A DNA stretch of 64,000 bases from Bordetella pseudohinzii. GTDB lineage: Bacteria; Pseudomonadota; Gammaproteobacteria; Burkholderiales; Burkholderiaceae_B. The stretch is from contig NZ_JHEP02000020.1 in assembly GCF_000657795.2 (NCBI RefSeq), positions 1-64,000 of the forward strand. The letters are read 5' to 3'. The notes below the pieces were generated by a model. That model was given only the letters and a program-made list of their open reading frames with translations. It was not told the origin of the DNA and did not search any database. Below, piece by piece: positions 1 to 7,975 of this stretch (its first letter is position 1; each line of letters begins with the position of its first letter). The position numbers and the translations under genes are program-made.

Positions 1-984
1 CCCGCGGTCAGCGTGCCGCCGGCCTGGGCCTCGTCGTCCGGGCCGCCACCGATGAGGACCTGGCTGTGCTTGCCGGCGAGATGGAGGGTCTGATCACCGA
101 GGTCCAGGGCGCCGCGGTTGGAGAGCTGGATGCCGGCCTTGCTTTGCAGTTTGAACGTCCCTTCGGAATGGTGCCACCGGGATCCCTCGCCATCGACAAG
201 AATGCGGGTCGTTCGGATCTCGTAGCGCTGGTACATCTTCAGTCTTGGGGTGCCGAAGGTGGCGGCATGCTTGCTGATCAGGCTGCCGCCGTCCTGGATC
301 TTGATCGTGGCGGCGCCGCCCATCGTGGAGTTCAGGCCTTTGTTGAGGGTGACGACGCTCGATGCGCCGCTGACCAGCAGGGTTCCGGCATCGTCAGGAT
401 GGAAGGTGAATTGGGCAGTGGCATGCGAGATAACGGTGCCACCGTCCTTGACCTCAAGCGTGCCGTTGCCGTCCCAGCCGACGTAGTTTTTGGGATTTCG
501 GCCGAGAGCGAAGGCGCCGTAGTCGCGGATAGTGAGGCTGGAGCCTGGGCCGCTGACCACGGTCTTGCCTTGATGCAGATTGAGCGTGTGTACATGCAGC
601 CGGCCTTGGTTCTCCACGTGTAGCGTGGGGGTTCTGCCGCCGAGCAGGATTTCGCCGGTGACAAGCGAGGACCCTGGGCCCGTGATATGCACCACGCTCC
701 TATCCCCGCTCAGGGTCACCCCTGAGCCGGGCGCCCAGGTGCCCCCGTCTTTGACGGTGACTTTCGCAGTGCCCTGCAAGGTGATCCGGTGTTTGTGGTG
801 CAAGTCGCGCGGGGTCGCACCGGGCATGACCTCCAGCGCTTGTTGTGTACGGATCGTGGCGTCAACGTTTTGTCCATGGACGATCGACGGCCCGATCAGC
901 AGGGGAAGGCAAAGCGCGATTGGGGTAGGACGAAATGACGGGGGGGGGGGGGGGGGGGGGCGAGGGGCGTTGAGTGTATGGCAT
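1..984 (-). CDS. Autotransporter passenger, 5' part, phase-OFF as read; runs off the window
   Basis: Reading the minus strand from about 939 down to 1 gives one uninterrupted frame of about 310 codons that leaves the window. It is rich in short Gly/Asn/Thr beta-strand repeats, for example LQGTAKVTVKDGGTW, LEVKDGGTVISHA and NRGALDLGDQTLHLAGK, typical of a type V autotransporter beta-helix. A hydrophobic segment (IALCLPLLIGPSIVHG) lies just inside the frame and looks like a signal peptide. The nearest usable start is ATG at 984 (TTG at 1044 is in the same frame), but the 21-base C run (940-960) puts it out of frame, and the passenger frame has a TGA at 1029-1031 with no start after it. A tract of 20 or 23 C would join start and passenger. 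The translocator domain would lie outside the window. A homopolymer sequencing error is the alternative. Confidence 0.75.
940..960. repeat. Homopolymeric G21/C21 tract inside the autotransporter start region
   Basis: Positions 940-960 are 21 consecutive G on the plus strand, read as C21 in the minus-strand gene. The tract lies 22 bases downstream of the ATG at 984. It would encode polyproline, and its length sets whether translation enters the passenger frame. Long poly-C/G tracts are known slipped-strand phase switches in Bordetella virulence genes. Confidence 0.9.
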
Positions 985-1129
985 ATCGGTTGACCTGATA
1001 CGTGTTGATGACCTTGGGTATTCGGACGTCACACATATGATCAACAGCGCCCTGTTTGATCGAGGGGCTTGCCACCCCGATTAAGACCAGTCTGCTACTA
1101 GAAAGACTTTCCCGGATACGCGGGTAGCG

Positions 1130-1177
1130 TTGTCGTACAATTTTCCGTCAGTATTCGTACAACCCCGCCGGTATAAT
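1130..1177 (+). promoter_or_regulatory. Promoter and operator-like repeats of the FadR-type regulator gene
   Basis: TATAAT at 1172-1177 is a perfect -10 box; the -35 is weak. Upstream, TTGTCGTACAA (1130-1140) fits the TTGTnnnACAA palindrome used by several FCD-type GntR regulators (LldR-like). Its half CGTACAA recurs at 1156-1162, exactly 22 bp (two helical turns) downstream and inside the promoter spacer. Autoregulation is inferred. The GC-rich sequence around the -10 followed by T6 (1185-1190) also resembles a small terminator or attenuator. Confidence 0.55.
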
Positions 1178-1226
1178 CGGCCGGGTTTTTTCCTCCGCCC
1201 GGCCGCAGGCCACCGGGGTCTTCTCG

Positions 1227-1961
1227 ATGACTGTTCCCTACGAATCGCAGGCCGTGCCACGGCGCCCGCGCAACCTGGCCCAGGGGCTGGTTGAGAACTT
1301 CACCGGGCGCATCCGCGCCGGCGATATCGCGCCGGGGCAAAAACTGCCGACCGAGTCGGAGATCATGCGTCAGTTCGGCGTGAGCCGCACGGTGGTGCGC
1401 GAGGCGCTGTCGCGCCTGCAGGCTTGCGGCCTGGTCGAAACCCATCATGGCGTCGGCACCTATGCCTTGCGGCCCAGCGGGGAGGACGATTTCCGCGTCG
1501 ATCCGGCCGGTCTGGCCACGGTGCAGGATGTGCTCGTCCTGCTGGAATTGCGCATCTGCCTGGAGACCGAGGCCGCGGGTCTGGCGGCCCAGCGCCGCAC
1601 GCCCGAGCAGCTGGCCGCCATGCGCCGCACGCTCGACGCCTTCCAGGCGCGCTTGCGCGCCGAGGGCGACACCGTCACGCCCGACTTTGAATTCCACCTG
1701 CTGATCGCCCAGGCGACCGGCAACCGGTATTTCGCCGGGCTGATGTCGCACCTTGGTTCGGCCGTCATTCCCCGCACCCGCATCAATGCGGCGCGCATGG
1801 CCGGCGATGACAACGAGCCCTATCTGGTGCGCGTCAACCTTGAACACGAGACCATCTTCGAGGCCATCCGCCGCCAGGATGCCGAAGCCGCGCGCGCGGC
1901 CATGCGCACGCACTTGAGCAATAGCCGGGAGCGCCTGCGCCGCCTGGACGGGCAGCGCTGA
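1227..1961 (+). CDS. GntR/FadR-family transcriptional regulator (FCD domain)
   Basis: The 244-residue protein has an N-terminal winged helix at about residues 13-80, with the GntR signature LPTESEIMRQFGVSRTVVRE, followed by an all-helical FCD ligand domain at about 95-230. Length and layout match the FadR subfamily, whose members bind small carboxylates through Asp/His metal-binding residues; FEFHLLIAQATGN and LEHETIFEAI provide such residues here. It stands alone ahead of the LtaS-like gene and is divergent from the autotransporter. Ligand and targets cannot be told from sequence. The ATG was chosen because the frame opens just downstream of a strong -10 box; its ribosome site is weak. Confidence 0.88.
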   Translation: MTVPYESQAVPRRPRNLAQGLVENFTGRIRAGDIAPGQKLPTESEIMRQFGVSRTVVREALSRLQACGLVETHHGVGTYALRPSGEDDFRVDPAGLATVQDVLVLLELRICLETEAAGLAAQRRTPEQLAAMRRTLDAFQARLRAEGDTVTPDFEFHLLIAQATGNRYFAGLMSHLGSAVIPRTRINAARMAGDDNEPYLVRVNLEHETIFEAIRRQDAEAARAAMRTHLSNSRERLRRLDGQR

Positions 1962-2040
1962 CAGTCCTTAATATCCGGCGGGAGACACCCGCCGCCTTCA
2001 TCCGGACCGGGTATCGGCCGGCTTGTCTACGGAGCGGATT

Positions 2041-3951
2041 TTGCGCAGATTGACTTTACGATTCGTGATCGCGGCCTTGCTGTTGCTCACGGCAAGCCGG
2101 CTGGGCCTGGCCTGCTGGCAATGGGACCGCGTGGAGGCGGCCGGCGGCCTCTGGCCGATTGTGTTCGGCGGCTGGCGCATCGATCTGGTGATGGTGGGCA
2201 TGGTGATCGCCATCCCGGCGGTCTTTTCCTATTGGTTTGGCCACCGGCCGCTGGCCGTGCGTATCACCGCCTGGTGGTTCCGCCTCTGGTGGATGCTGCT
2301 GGTGCTGCTCGAGGTGTCCACGCCGCAGTTCATCGCCGAATACGATACCCGTCCCAACCGCCTGTATTTTGAATACCTGGTCCACCCGCGCGAGGTCGCC
2401 GGCATGCTCTGGGAGGGCTATAAGGGGGTGTTGCTGGCGGCTTTGCTCGTGCTGCTGCTGGCGGCCTGGGCGGCGCGGCGCCTGTTTCCCACGGACAGGA
2501 TCGATCCGCGCATGAAGTGGTGGAAACGGCCGCTGGCTTCCGTCCTCACCCTGGCCGTGGTCGTGCTGGCCATACGCGGCACGCTGGAACACCGGCCCAT
2601 CAATCCGTCTGTCGTCGCCTTCAGTGGCGACGCCATGGTCAATACCCTGCCGCTGAACTCGCTTTACAACGTGCTGGACGCGGCCTACCGGCTGCAGGAT
2701 GAGCGCTCGTCCGCCGCGCTGTATCCCAAGATGCCGGTCGGGCGCATGAATGAAGCGGTGCGCCGGGCCGCCGGCCTCGAAGGCCCGCCGCTGGATGCCG
2801 ACTTCCCCAGCGTGCACGCCCAGAAGGCCACGGTGCGCCGCGACAAGCCGCTGAACCTGGTCATCATCCTGCAGGAGAGCCTGGGGGCTCAGTACGTGGG
2901 CAGCCTGGGCGGCGCCAACCTGACGCCGGAGCTCGACAAGCTGGGCAAGGAGGGCTGGATGTTCCACCGCGCCTATGCCACCGGCACCCGCTCGGTGCGC
3001 GGCATCGAGGCGGTGACGGCGGGCTACCTGCCCACCGTGGCCGAAGCCGTCGTCAAGCTGCCGCGCTCGCAGACCAATTTCTTCACGCTGGCATCCTTGC
3101 TGCGCACGCACGGCTACCAGTCGCGTTTCGTCTACGGCGGCGAGTCGCACTTCGACAATATGCGCGGCTTCTTCCTGGGCAATGGCTTTGACCAGATCGT
3201 CGACCGCAAGGACTTCATCGATCCGGTGTTCGTCGGCTCCTGGGGCGCTTCGGACGAAGACATGTTCACCCAGGTGGATCGCCTGCTGCGCCAGGACGGC
3301 GACAAGCCGGTGTTCACGCTGGCCTTCTCGGTGAGCAACCATTCTCCCTGGGAGTATCCGGCCGGCCGCATCCAGCCGCAAGGAGAGCCGGCCTCGGTCG
3401 AGAACACCGTGCGCTACGCGGACTGGGCCATCGGGCAGTTCTTCGAGAAAGCCCGCAAGGCGCCGTATTGGGATAACACGGTGTTCCTGGTCATCGCGGA
3501 CCATGATTCGCGCGTCTTTGGCGCCAACCTCGTGCCCGTGCGGCATTTCCAGATTCCGGCCCTGATCCTGGGCGGCAGCATCGCGCCGCGCCAGGACGAG
3601 CGCCTGGTCAGCCAGATCGATATGGCGCCGACCCTGCTCTCGCTCATGGGCGTGGACAACGTCAATCCCATGCTGGGCAGCGATCTGACGCAGCGCGATC
3701 CCAATCGCGCCATCATGCAGTATGGCGACAACTTCGGTTATCTGCGCGGCGACTCGCTGGTGGTCATCGAGCCGCATAAGGCGCCGGCTGCTTTCCGCTA
3801 TGTGCGCTTGCCGCGCGATCAGGAGGACAGGTTCGAGCCCGTAGCCGAAGACGCCGCGCTGACCGAAGAGGCGCTGGCCTATGCCTTGTGGCCGAGCTGG
3901 GCCTACCGGGAAGGGCGCTACAAGACGCCGCCCCAGACTTTGGGCCGATAA
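2041..3951 (+). CDS. LTA synthase/sulfatase-family membrane protein
   Basis: About five hydrophobic segments fill the first 180 residues, followed by a periplasmic sulfatase-fold domain (about 270-560) of the LtaS/OpgB type. Visible motifs include YATGTRSVRGIEA, which holds the likely nucleophile and a metal site, HFDNMRGFF, FSVSNHSPWEYP and IADHDSRVFG. Family members are phosphoglycerol or phosphoethanolamine transferases acting on periplasmic glucans or lipids, or phosphatidylglycerol hydrolases; the substrate here is unknown. I prefer TTG at 2041 (GGAG at 2031-2034, six-base spacing), giving 636 residues, over an in-frame TTG at 2023. The gene ends at a strong bidirectional terminator. Confidence 0.85.
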   Translation: MRRLTLRFVIAALLLLTASRLGLACWQWDRVEAAGGLWPIVFGGWRIDLVMVGMVIAIPAVFSYWFGHRPLAVRITAWWFRLWWMLLVLLEVSTPQFIAEYDTRPNRLYFEYLVHPREVAGMLWEGYKGVLLAALLVLLLAAWAARRLFPTDRIDPRMKWWKRPLASVLTLAVVVLAIRGTLEHRPINPSVVAFSGDAMVNTLPLNSLYNVLDAAYRLQDERSSAALYPKMPVGRMNEAVRRAAGLEGPPLDADFPSVHAQKATVRRDKPLNLVIILQESLGAQYVGSLGGANLTPELDKLGKEGWMFHRAYATGTRSVRGIEAVTAGYLPTVAEAVVKLPRSQTNFFTLASLLRTHGYQSRFVYGGESHFDNMRGFFLGNGFDQIVDRKDFIDPVFVGSWGASDEDMFTQVDRLLRQDGDKPVFTLAFSVSNHSPWEYPAGRIQPQGEPASVENTVRYADWAIGQFFEKARKAPYWDNTVFLVIADHDSRVFGANLVPVRHFQIPALILGGSIAPRQDERLVSQIDMAPTLLSLMGVDNVNPMLGSDLTQRDPNRAIMQYGDNFGYLRGDSLVVIEPHKAPAAFRYVRLPRDQEDRFEPVAEDAALTEEALAYALWPSWAYREGRYKTPPQTLGR

Positions 3952-3952
3952 C

Positions 3953-3990
3953 AAGCAAGCGGGCCTGGCATAGCCAGGCCCGCTTGCTTT
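3953..3990. terminator. Bidirectional intrinsic terminator between convergent genes
   Basis: A perfect 17-bp inverted repeat (3953-3969 with 3973-3989) has only an ATA loop. A-rich and T-rich ends let it work for both the LtaS-like gene (plus) and fahA (minus). Confidence 0.9.
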
Positions 3991-4002
3991 GGCGCAGCGC
4001 GC

Positions 4003-5316
4003 TTACAGGCGCGCCGGCGTCACCGTGCCCGCGCACTGGCCGAAGCCGATGCGCGGATAGCCGGGTTTGACGCACTCGGCCCGGATGATGATCTGGTCGC
4101 CGTCCTCCAGGAAGGTGCGCGTCTCGCCCCAGGGCAGCGCGACGGGCGTCTTGCCGCCCTGGCTCAGTTCCAGCAGCGAACCAGCCTCGCTGGCGCCAGG
4201 ACCGGACAGCGTGCCGGTGCCCAACATGTCGCCGGCTTGCAGATTGCAGCCGTTGACGGTGTGATGGGTGATGAGCTGGGCCACGTTCCAGTAGGCGTCG
4301 CGGAAGTTGCTGCGCGACAGGCGGGCCGGCGGGGCCTGGCGCGCGCGCGAGGCTTCGGTGGTGATCAGGACTTCCATCTGCACATCGAAAGCGCCTTGGG
4401 CGCGGTTGGCTTCCGACGCCAGGTAGGGCAGGGGCTGCGGATCGCCTTCGGGGCGCTTCCATTGCGTGCGGAAGGGTTCGAGCGCTTCAAGCGTGACGAT
4501 CCAGGGCGAGATGGTGGAGGCGAAGTTCTTGGACAGGAAAGGCCCCAGGGGCTGGTATTCCCAGGCCTGGATGTCGCGCGCCGACCAGTCGTTCAGGATG
4601 CCCAGGCCGAAGACATGCTGTTCGGCCGAAGCCAGGGCGATGCGATCGCCCTGCGCATTGCCCTGGCCGACGAAAATGCTCAGTTCGAGTTCATAGTCCA
4701 GGCGCTTGCAGGGACCGAACAGCGGCGCCTCGCCTTCGGCGGCGGGGCGTTGCTGGCCCACCGGGCGGGGAAAGCGCTGCTCCACGCCGATGGAGGAGGC
4801 GCGGCCGTGATAGCCGATGGGAACCCACTTGTAGTTGGGCAGCAGCGGGTTGTCCGGGCGGAACTGCTTGCCCACGGCGGTCGCGTGATGCAGCGAGATA
4901 TAGAAATCGGTGTAGTCGCCGATGCGCGCCGGCGTGGTGAACTCCGCCTCGGCCTGGGGCACCAGCAGGGGTTCGATCAGGCCGCGCTGCGCGGCGCCTT
5001 CGCGCAGGGCGCGCGACAGGGCCAGACGCAGGGCGCTCCAGGCCTGGGGGCCCAGGGCCATCAGCGTGTTCAGCTGCGTGTCGGCGCAGGCTTCCAGGGC
5101 CCGCGCGGCGTCACCCTCGAAGGGGCGGGCGGCGCGCAGCGCGCCCAGGTCCACGATGGCCTGGCCGATGGCCACGCCGGGGCGGAAGGCCTCTTGCGAG
5201 CCGCGGCGGCGGAAGGACGCGAAAGGCAGGTTCTGGATGGGAAAGTCGGTCTGGCCGTCGTTGGCGCTGGCGACCCAGCTCTTCAAGGACGGGTCATGGG
5301 TTTCGTTCAGGGTCAT
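4003..5316 (-). CDS. fahA: Fumarylacetoacetase
   Basis: The 437-residue enzyme hydrolyses fumarylacetoacetate to fumarate and acetoacetate, the last step of tyrosine/homogentisate breakdown in the cytoplasm. The family motif DYTDFYISLHHATAVG contains the catalytic His, and metal and ring-binding segments (NWSARDIQAWEYQPLGPF, TTEASR) are intact. Length is normal. The start is the ATG at 5316 (protein begins MTLNETHD); an upstream extension of the same frame overlaps hmgA and lacks family resemblance. It lies 62 bases downstream of hmgA on the same strand and is probably co-transcribed, ending at the shared terminator at 3953-3990. Confidence 0.95.
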   Translation of the reverse strand: MTLNETHDPSLKSWVASANDGQTDFPIQNLPFASFRRRGSQEAFRPGVAIGQAIVDLGALRAARPFEGDAARALEACADTQLNTLMALGPQAWSALRLALSRALREGAAQRGLIEPLLVPQAEAEFTTPARIGDYTDFYISLHHATAVGKQFRPDNPLLPNYKWVPIGYHGRASSIGVEQRFPRPVGQQRPAAEGEAPLFGPCKRLDYELELSIFVGQGNAQGDRIALASAEQHVFGLGILNDWSARDIQAWEYQPLGPFLSKNFASTISPWIVTLEALEPFRTQWKRPEGDPQPLPYLASEANRAQGAFDVQMEVLITTEASRARQAPPARLSRSNFRDAYWNVAQLITHHTVNGCNLQAGDMLGTGTLSGPGASEAGSLLELSQGGKTPVALPWGETRTFLEDGDQIIIRAECVKPGYPRIGFGQCAGTVTPARL

Positions 5317-5378
5317 GTCGCTTGGATCTCGGTTGCCGGCCGCCAGGGGCGGCCGGGTATTGTTCTTTTGATGGGGCC

Positions 5379-6677
5379 TTAAGCGCGTTCGGGATTGAAA
5401 TGCTTCTTCAGTCCCTGCCAGCACTGATAGTAATCGCCCTGCAGCTGCGGGGACTTCAGGGCTTGTTCGGTGGGGCGGATGACACGGCGCGTCTCGAACA
5501 TGAAGGCCATGGTGTCGCGGATGTAATGCGGTTTGCTGGTGTCGGCCACGCTGGCCTTCTCGAAGGTGTCGGCGTCCGGGCCGTGGCCGCTCATGCAATT
5601 GTGCAGGCTGGCGCCGCCCGGCGCGAAGCCTTCCGCCTTGGCGTCATAGACCCCCTGGATCAGGCCCATGAATTCGCTGGCGATGTTGCGGTGGAACCAG
5701 GGCGGACGGAAGGTGTCTTCCATCGCCAGGATGCGCGGCGGGAAGATGGCGAAATCCATATTGGCCGTGCCCGGCGTGTCCGAAGGCGAGGTCAGCACCG
5801 TGAAGATGGACGGATCCGGATGGTCATAACTGATGGAGCCGACCGTATTGAAGCGGCGCAAATCGTATTTGTAGGGCGCGTGCGTGCCGTGCCAGGCCAC
5901 GACGTCCAGCGGCGAATGCGCCAGCGGCGCGCGCCAGAAGCCGCCGCTGAACTTGGCGATCAGCTCGAAATCGCCTTCGACGTCTTCATACCAGGCCACG
6001 GGTGTGAGGAAGTCGCGCGCATTGGCCAGGCCGTTGGAGCCGATGGGGCCGAGTTCGGGCAGGCGCAGGGCCGTGCCGAAGTTCTCCAGCATGTAGCCGC
6101 GCGCCTGGCCGTCGGGCAGCTCGACGCGAAAGCGCATGCCGCGCGGCAGCACGGCGATCTCCAGCGGCTCCAGGTCGATAAGGCCCATTTCGGTGGCAAG
6201 GCGCAGCCGGCCTTGCTGCGGCACCAGCAGCATCTCGGCATCGGCGTTGTAGAAGAAACGTCCCTGCATGCTCTGGTTGGCCGCATACAAATGGATGCCG
6301 ACGCCGCTGTGCTCGTCCGGACTGCCGTTGCCGCCCCAGGTCTGCATGCCGTCAATGAAATCCGTGGGTTCGCTGGGCAGGGGCAGCGGGCTCCAGCGCA
6401 GCTGGTTGGGGGTGACAGGGCCCTGGCCGAAGTCGGACAGCCAGCGGCGCGCCCCGGCATAGGGCTGGAACGGCCGGTGCACCACGCCCGGACGGATGCG
6501 GTAGAGCCAGGAGCGGCGGTTTTCGCCGCGCGGGGCGGTGAAGGCCGTGCCCGACAGTTGTTCGGCGTACAGGCCGTAGGGGCATTGCTGCGGCGAATTG
6601 CGGCCGGCGGGCAGGGCGCCGGGCAGTGCTTCCGTGGCGCAGGCGTTGCCAAAGCCGGATTGGTATTTCAGGGACAT
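5379..6677 (-). CDS. hmgA: Homogentisate 1,2-dioxygenase
   Basis: The 432-residue Fe(II) ring-cleaving dioxygenase converts homogentisate to maleylacetoacetate. The N-terminal [19 protein letters not shown] and the metal-ligand region ([12 protein letters not shown] near residue 326, [10 protein letters not shown] near residue 356) match the family closely, as does the length. The ATG at 6677 has GGAG just upstream. It forms an operon with fahA. No maleylacetoacetate isomerase gene is seen nearby, so either fahA products are reached through an isomerase elsewhere or the pathway is split. The divergent LysR gene is the likely regulator. Confidence 0.96.
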   Translation of the reverse strand: MSLKYQSGFGNACATEALPGALPAGRNSPQQCPYGLYAEQLSGTAFTAPRGENRRSWLYRIRPGVVHRPFQPYAGARRWLSDFGQGPVTPNQLRWSPLPLPSEPTDFIDGMQTWGGNGSPDEHSGVGIHLYAANQSMQGRFFYNADAEMLLVPQQGRLRLATEMGLIDLEPLEIAVLPRGMRFRVELPDGQARGYMLENFGTALRLPELGPIGSNGLANARDFLTPVAWYEDVEGDFELIAKFSGGFWRAPLAHSPLDVVAWHGTHAPYKYDLRRFNTVGSISYDHPDPSIFTVLTSPSDTPGTANMDFAIFPPRILAMEDTFRPPWFHRNIASEFMGLIQGVYDAKAEGFAPGGASLHNCMSGHGPDADTFEKASVADTSKPHYIRDTMAFMFETRRVIRPTEQALKSPQLQGDYYQCWQGLKKHFNPERA

Positions 6678-6749
6678 GGTTTGTCTCCGGTGGGCCGCGC
6701 ATGGGCCCGATCGTTATGAATGCCGGGCGAGATGCCCGCAGCTGAGTCG

Positions 6750-6792
6750 ATTTTGCGCAAAATTGCCTAGCGTGGAAATGGGAATGTATAAA
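6750..6792. promoter_or_regulatory. Divergent hmgA/LysR control region
   Basis: ATTTTGCGCAAAAT (6750-6763) is a perfect 14-bp palindrome. A plausible LysR-gene promoter follows: -35 TTGCCT (6763-6768), 18-bp spacer, -10 TATAAA (6787-6792). TATAAAT recurs at 6787-6793 and 6800-6806. The palindrome is well placed for a regulator acting on both divergent genes. Confidence 0.5.
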
Positions 6793-6809
6793 TACAAACT
6801 ATAAATTTC

Positions 6810-7736
6810 ATGAATAATGCTGCCGCCATGGACGAATTGCGCAAACTGGATCTCAATCTGCTGGTGGTGTTCCAGCATCTGCTCGAAGAGCGCAACATCT
6901 CCGCCGTGGCGCGCCGGCTGGACCTGTCGCAGCCGGCCGTGAGCAATGCGCTGCGCCGGCTGCGCGAGGCCTTCGGCGACGAGCTTTTCGTGCGCACGGC
7001 CCGGGGCATGCTGCCCACCCCCCTGGCCGAGGGCATGGGCGGGCCGGTGGGCGAGGCGCTGTCGCTGCTGTCCCACCTGACGGACGCGGCCCAGCCTTTC
7101 GAACCGGCCACCACCCAGCGGCGGCTGCGCATCGCCATGTCGGATGTGGGCGAGATTCATTTCATGCCCAGCCTAATGGAACTGTGCGCGCGGCACGCGC
7201 CCGGCGCGCGCATCGATTCGCTGCGCCTGGCCGGCGCCGATCTGCAGCGCGAGCTGGATGCCGGCCGCGTGGACCTGGCGCTGGGCGCTTTCGAGGGGCT
7301 GGGCGGCGGCATCGTGCAGCGCATGCTGTTTCGGCAGGGCTACGCGACCCTGTTCCGCGCCGGCCATCCGCGCGCCCATGCGGGGATGACGCTGCGCGCC
7401 TTCCGTGCCGAGCGGCATCTGGTCGTCTCGCGGGCCGCGCCCGACGGGCAGGTCAACCAGGCCTTGGAGCGCGCCGGCGTCGTGCTGGCCGACCAGTTCA
7501 GCGTGCCGCATTTCGCGGCCGTGCCTTATATCGTCAGCACCACCGATCTGCTGGCCACCGTGCCGCAGAAGCTGGCCGCCAGCGCCGCGCCTCACTTCGG
7601 CCTGCGGGTGCTCACGCCGCCGGTGAAGGTCCCGTTTCTGCAGACCAATCTGTATTGGCACCGCCGCTTCCAGCGCGACGGCGGCAACCAGTGGCTGCGC
7701 GCGCTCATCATCGAGACCTTCGCCGACCGCGCCTGA
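6810..7736 (+). CDS. LysR-family transcriptional regulator, probably of hmgA-fahA
   Basis: The 308-residue protein starts with a LysR helix-turn-helix (about residues 10-70: LDLNLLVVFQHLLEERNISA, SQPAVSNALRRLREAFGDEL) and continues into a periplasmic-binding-like effector domain. It is transcribed divergently from hmgA with 132 bases between them, the usual arrangement for a LysR regulator and its target; an aromatic intermediate as inducer is inferred. ATG at 6828 (MDELRKLDLNLL) is an equally good start, because neither ATG has a clear ribosome site and the predicted transcript begins close to 6800. Confidence 0.88.
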   Translation: MNNAAAMDELRKLDLNLLVVFQHLLEERNISAVARRLDLSQPAVSNALRRLREAFGDELFVRTARGMLPTPLAEGMGGPVGEALSLLSHLTDAAQPFEPATTQRRLRIAMSDVGEIHFMPSLMELCARHAPGARIDSLRLAGADLQRELDAGRVDLALGAFEGLGGGIVQRMLFRQGYATLFRAGHPRAHAGMTLRAFRAERHLVVSRAAPDGQVNQALERAGVVLADQFSVPHFAAVPYIVSTTDLLATVPQKLAASAAPHFGLRVLTPPVKVPFLQTNLYWHRRFQRDGGNQWLRALIIETFADRA

Positions 7737-7763
7737 GCCGGCCGCGCCTAGCCGGCCGCGCCT
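7736..7763. repeat. Tandem 14-bp duplication between convergent genes
   Basis: AGCCGGCCGCGCCT occurs twice in direct tandem (7736-7749, 7750-7763). The second copy contains part of the stop codon of the DUF2783 gene. It is probably a small local duplication at the convergent 3' ends. Confidence 0.7.
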
Positions 7764-7965
7764 AGTTTGACCGCGCCGCCGAGGCGCGGGCCACGGCCAG
7801 CGCCTCGGTGAGCACCGCCATGTCGCCGATATGGTTGGACAACACCAGGATGAGGGCCGCGTTCATCTCGCGGCTTTGCTCGTCGCTCAGATCCTGGTGC
7901 GCGTCGATCAGGGCCTGGTAGAAGGCATCCGGCGCGCTGAGATTGGGAGTCAGGTTCAAGGGCAT
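7762..7965 (-). CDS. Small DUF2783-like protein
   Basis: A 67-residue, mainly helical protein beginning MPLNLTPNLSAPDAFYQALI; it resembles the DUF2783 family. Its gene starts 10 bases after the flavin monooxygenase gene, on the same strand and with a GAAGG ribosome site, so the two are surely co-transcribed. DUF2783 genes are typically found beside such monooxygenases, which suggests an accessory or partner role; no biochemical function is known to me. The start is the only ATG after the upstream stop that matches the family N-terminus. Confidence 0.75.
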   Translation of the reverse strand: MPLNLTPNLSAPDAFYQALIDAHQDLSDEQSREMNAALILVLSNHIGDMAVLTEALAVARASAARSN

Positions 7966-7975
7966 GGCGCTTCCT

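Noticed and set aside
580..993. Plus-strand frame through the G21 tract encoding polyglycine
   Set aside because: Antisense to the autotransporter passenger; no independent support.
2056..3954. 632-codon open frame opposite the LtaS-like gene
   Set aside because: High-GC shadow frame: Gln/Arg/His-rich, no family resemblance; the plus strand encodes a clear enzyme.
4237..6719. Long plus-strand open frames across fahA and hmgA
   Set aside because: Antisense shadows of two well-recognised enzymes; low-complexity Gly/Ala/Arg composition.
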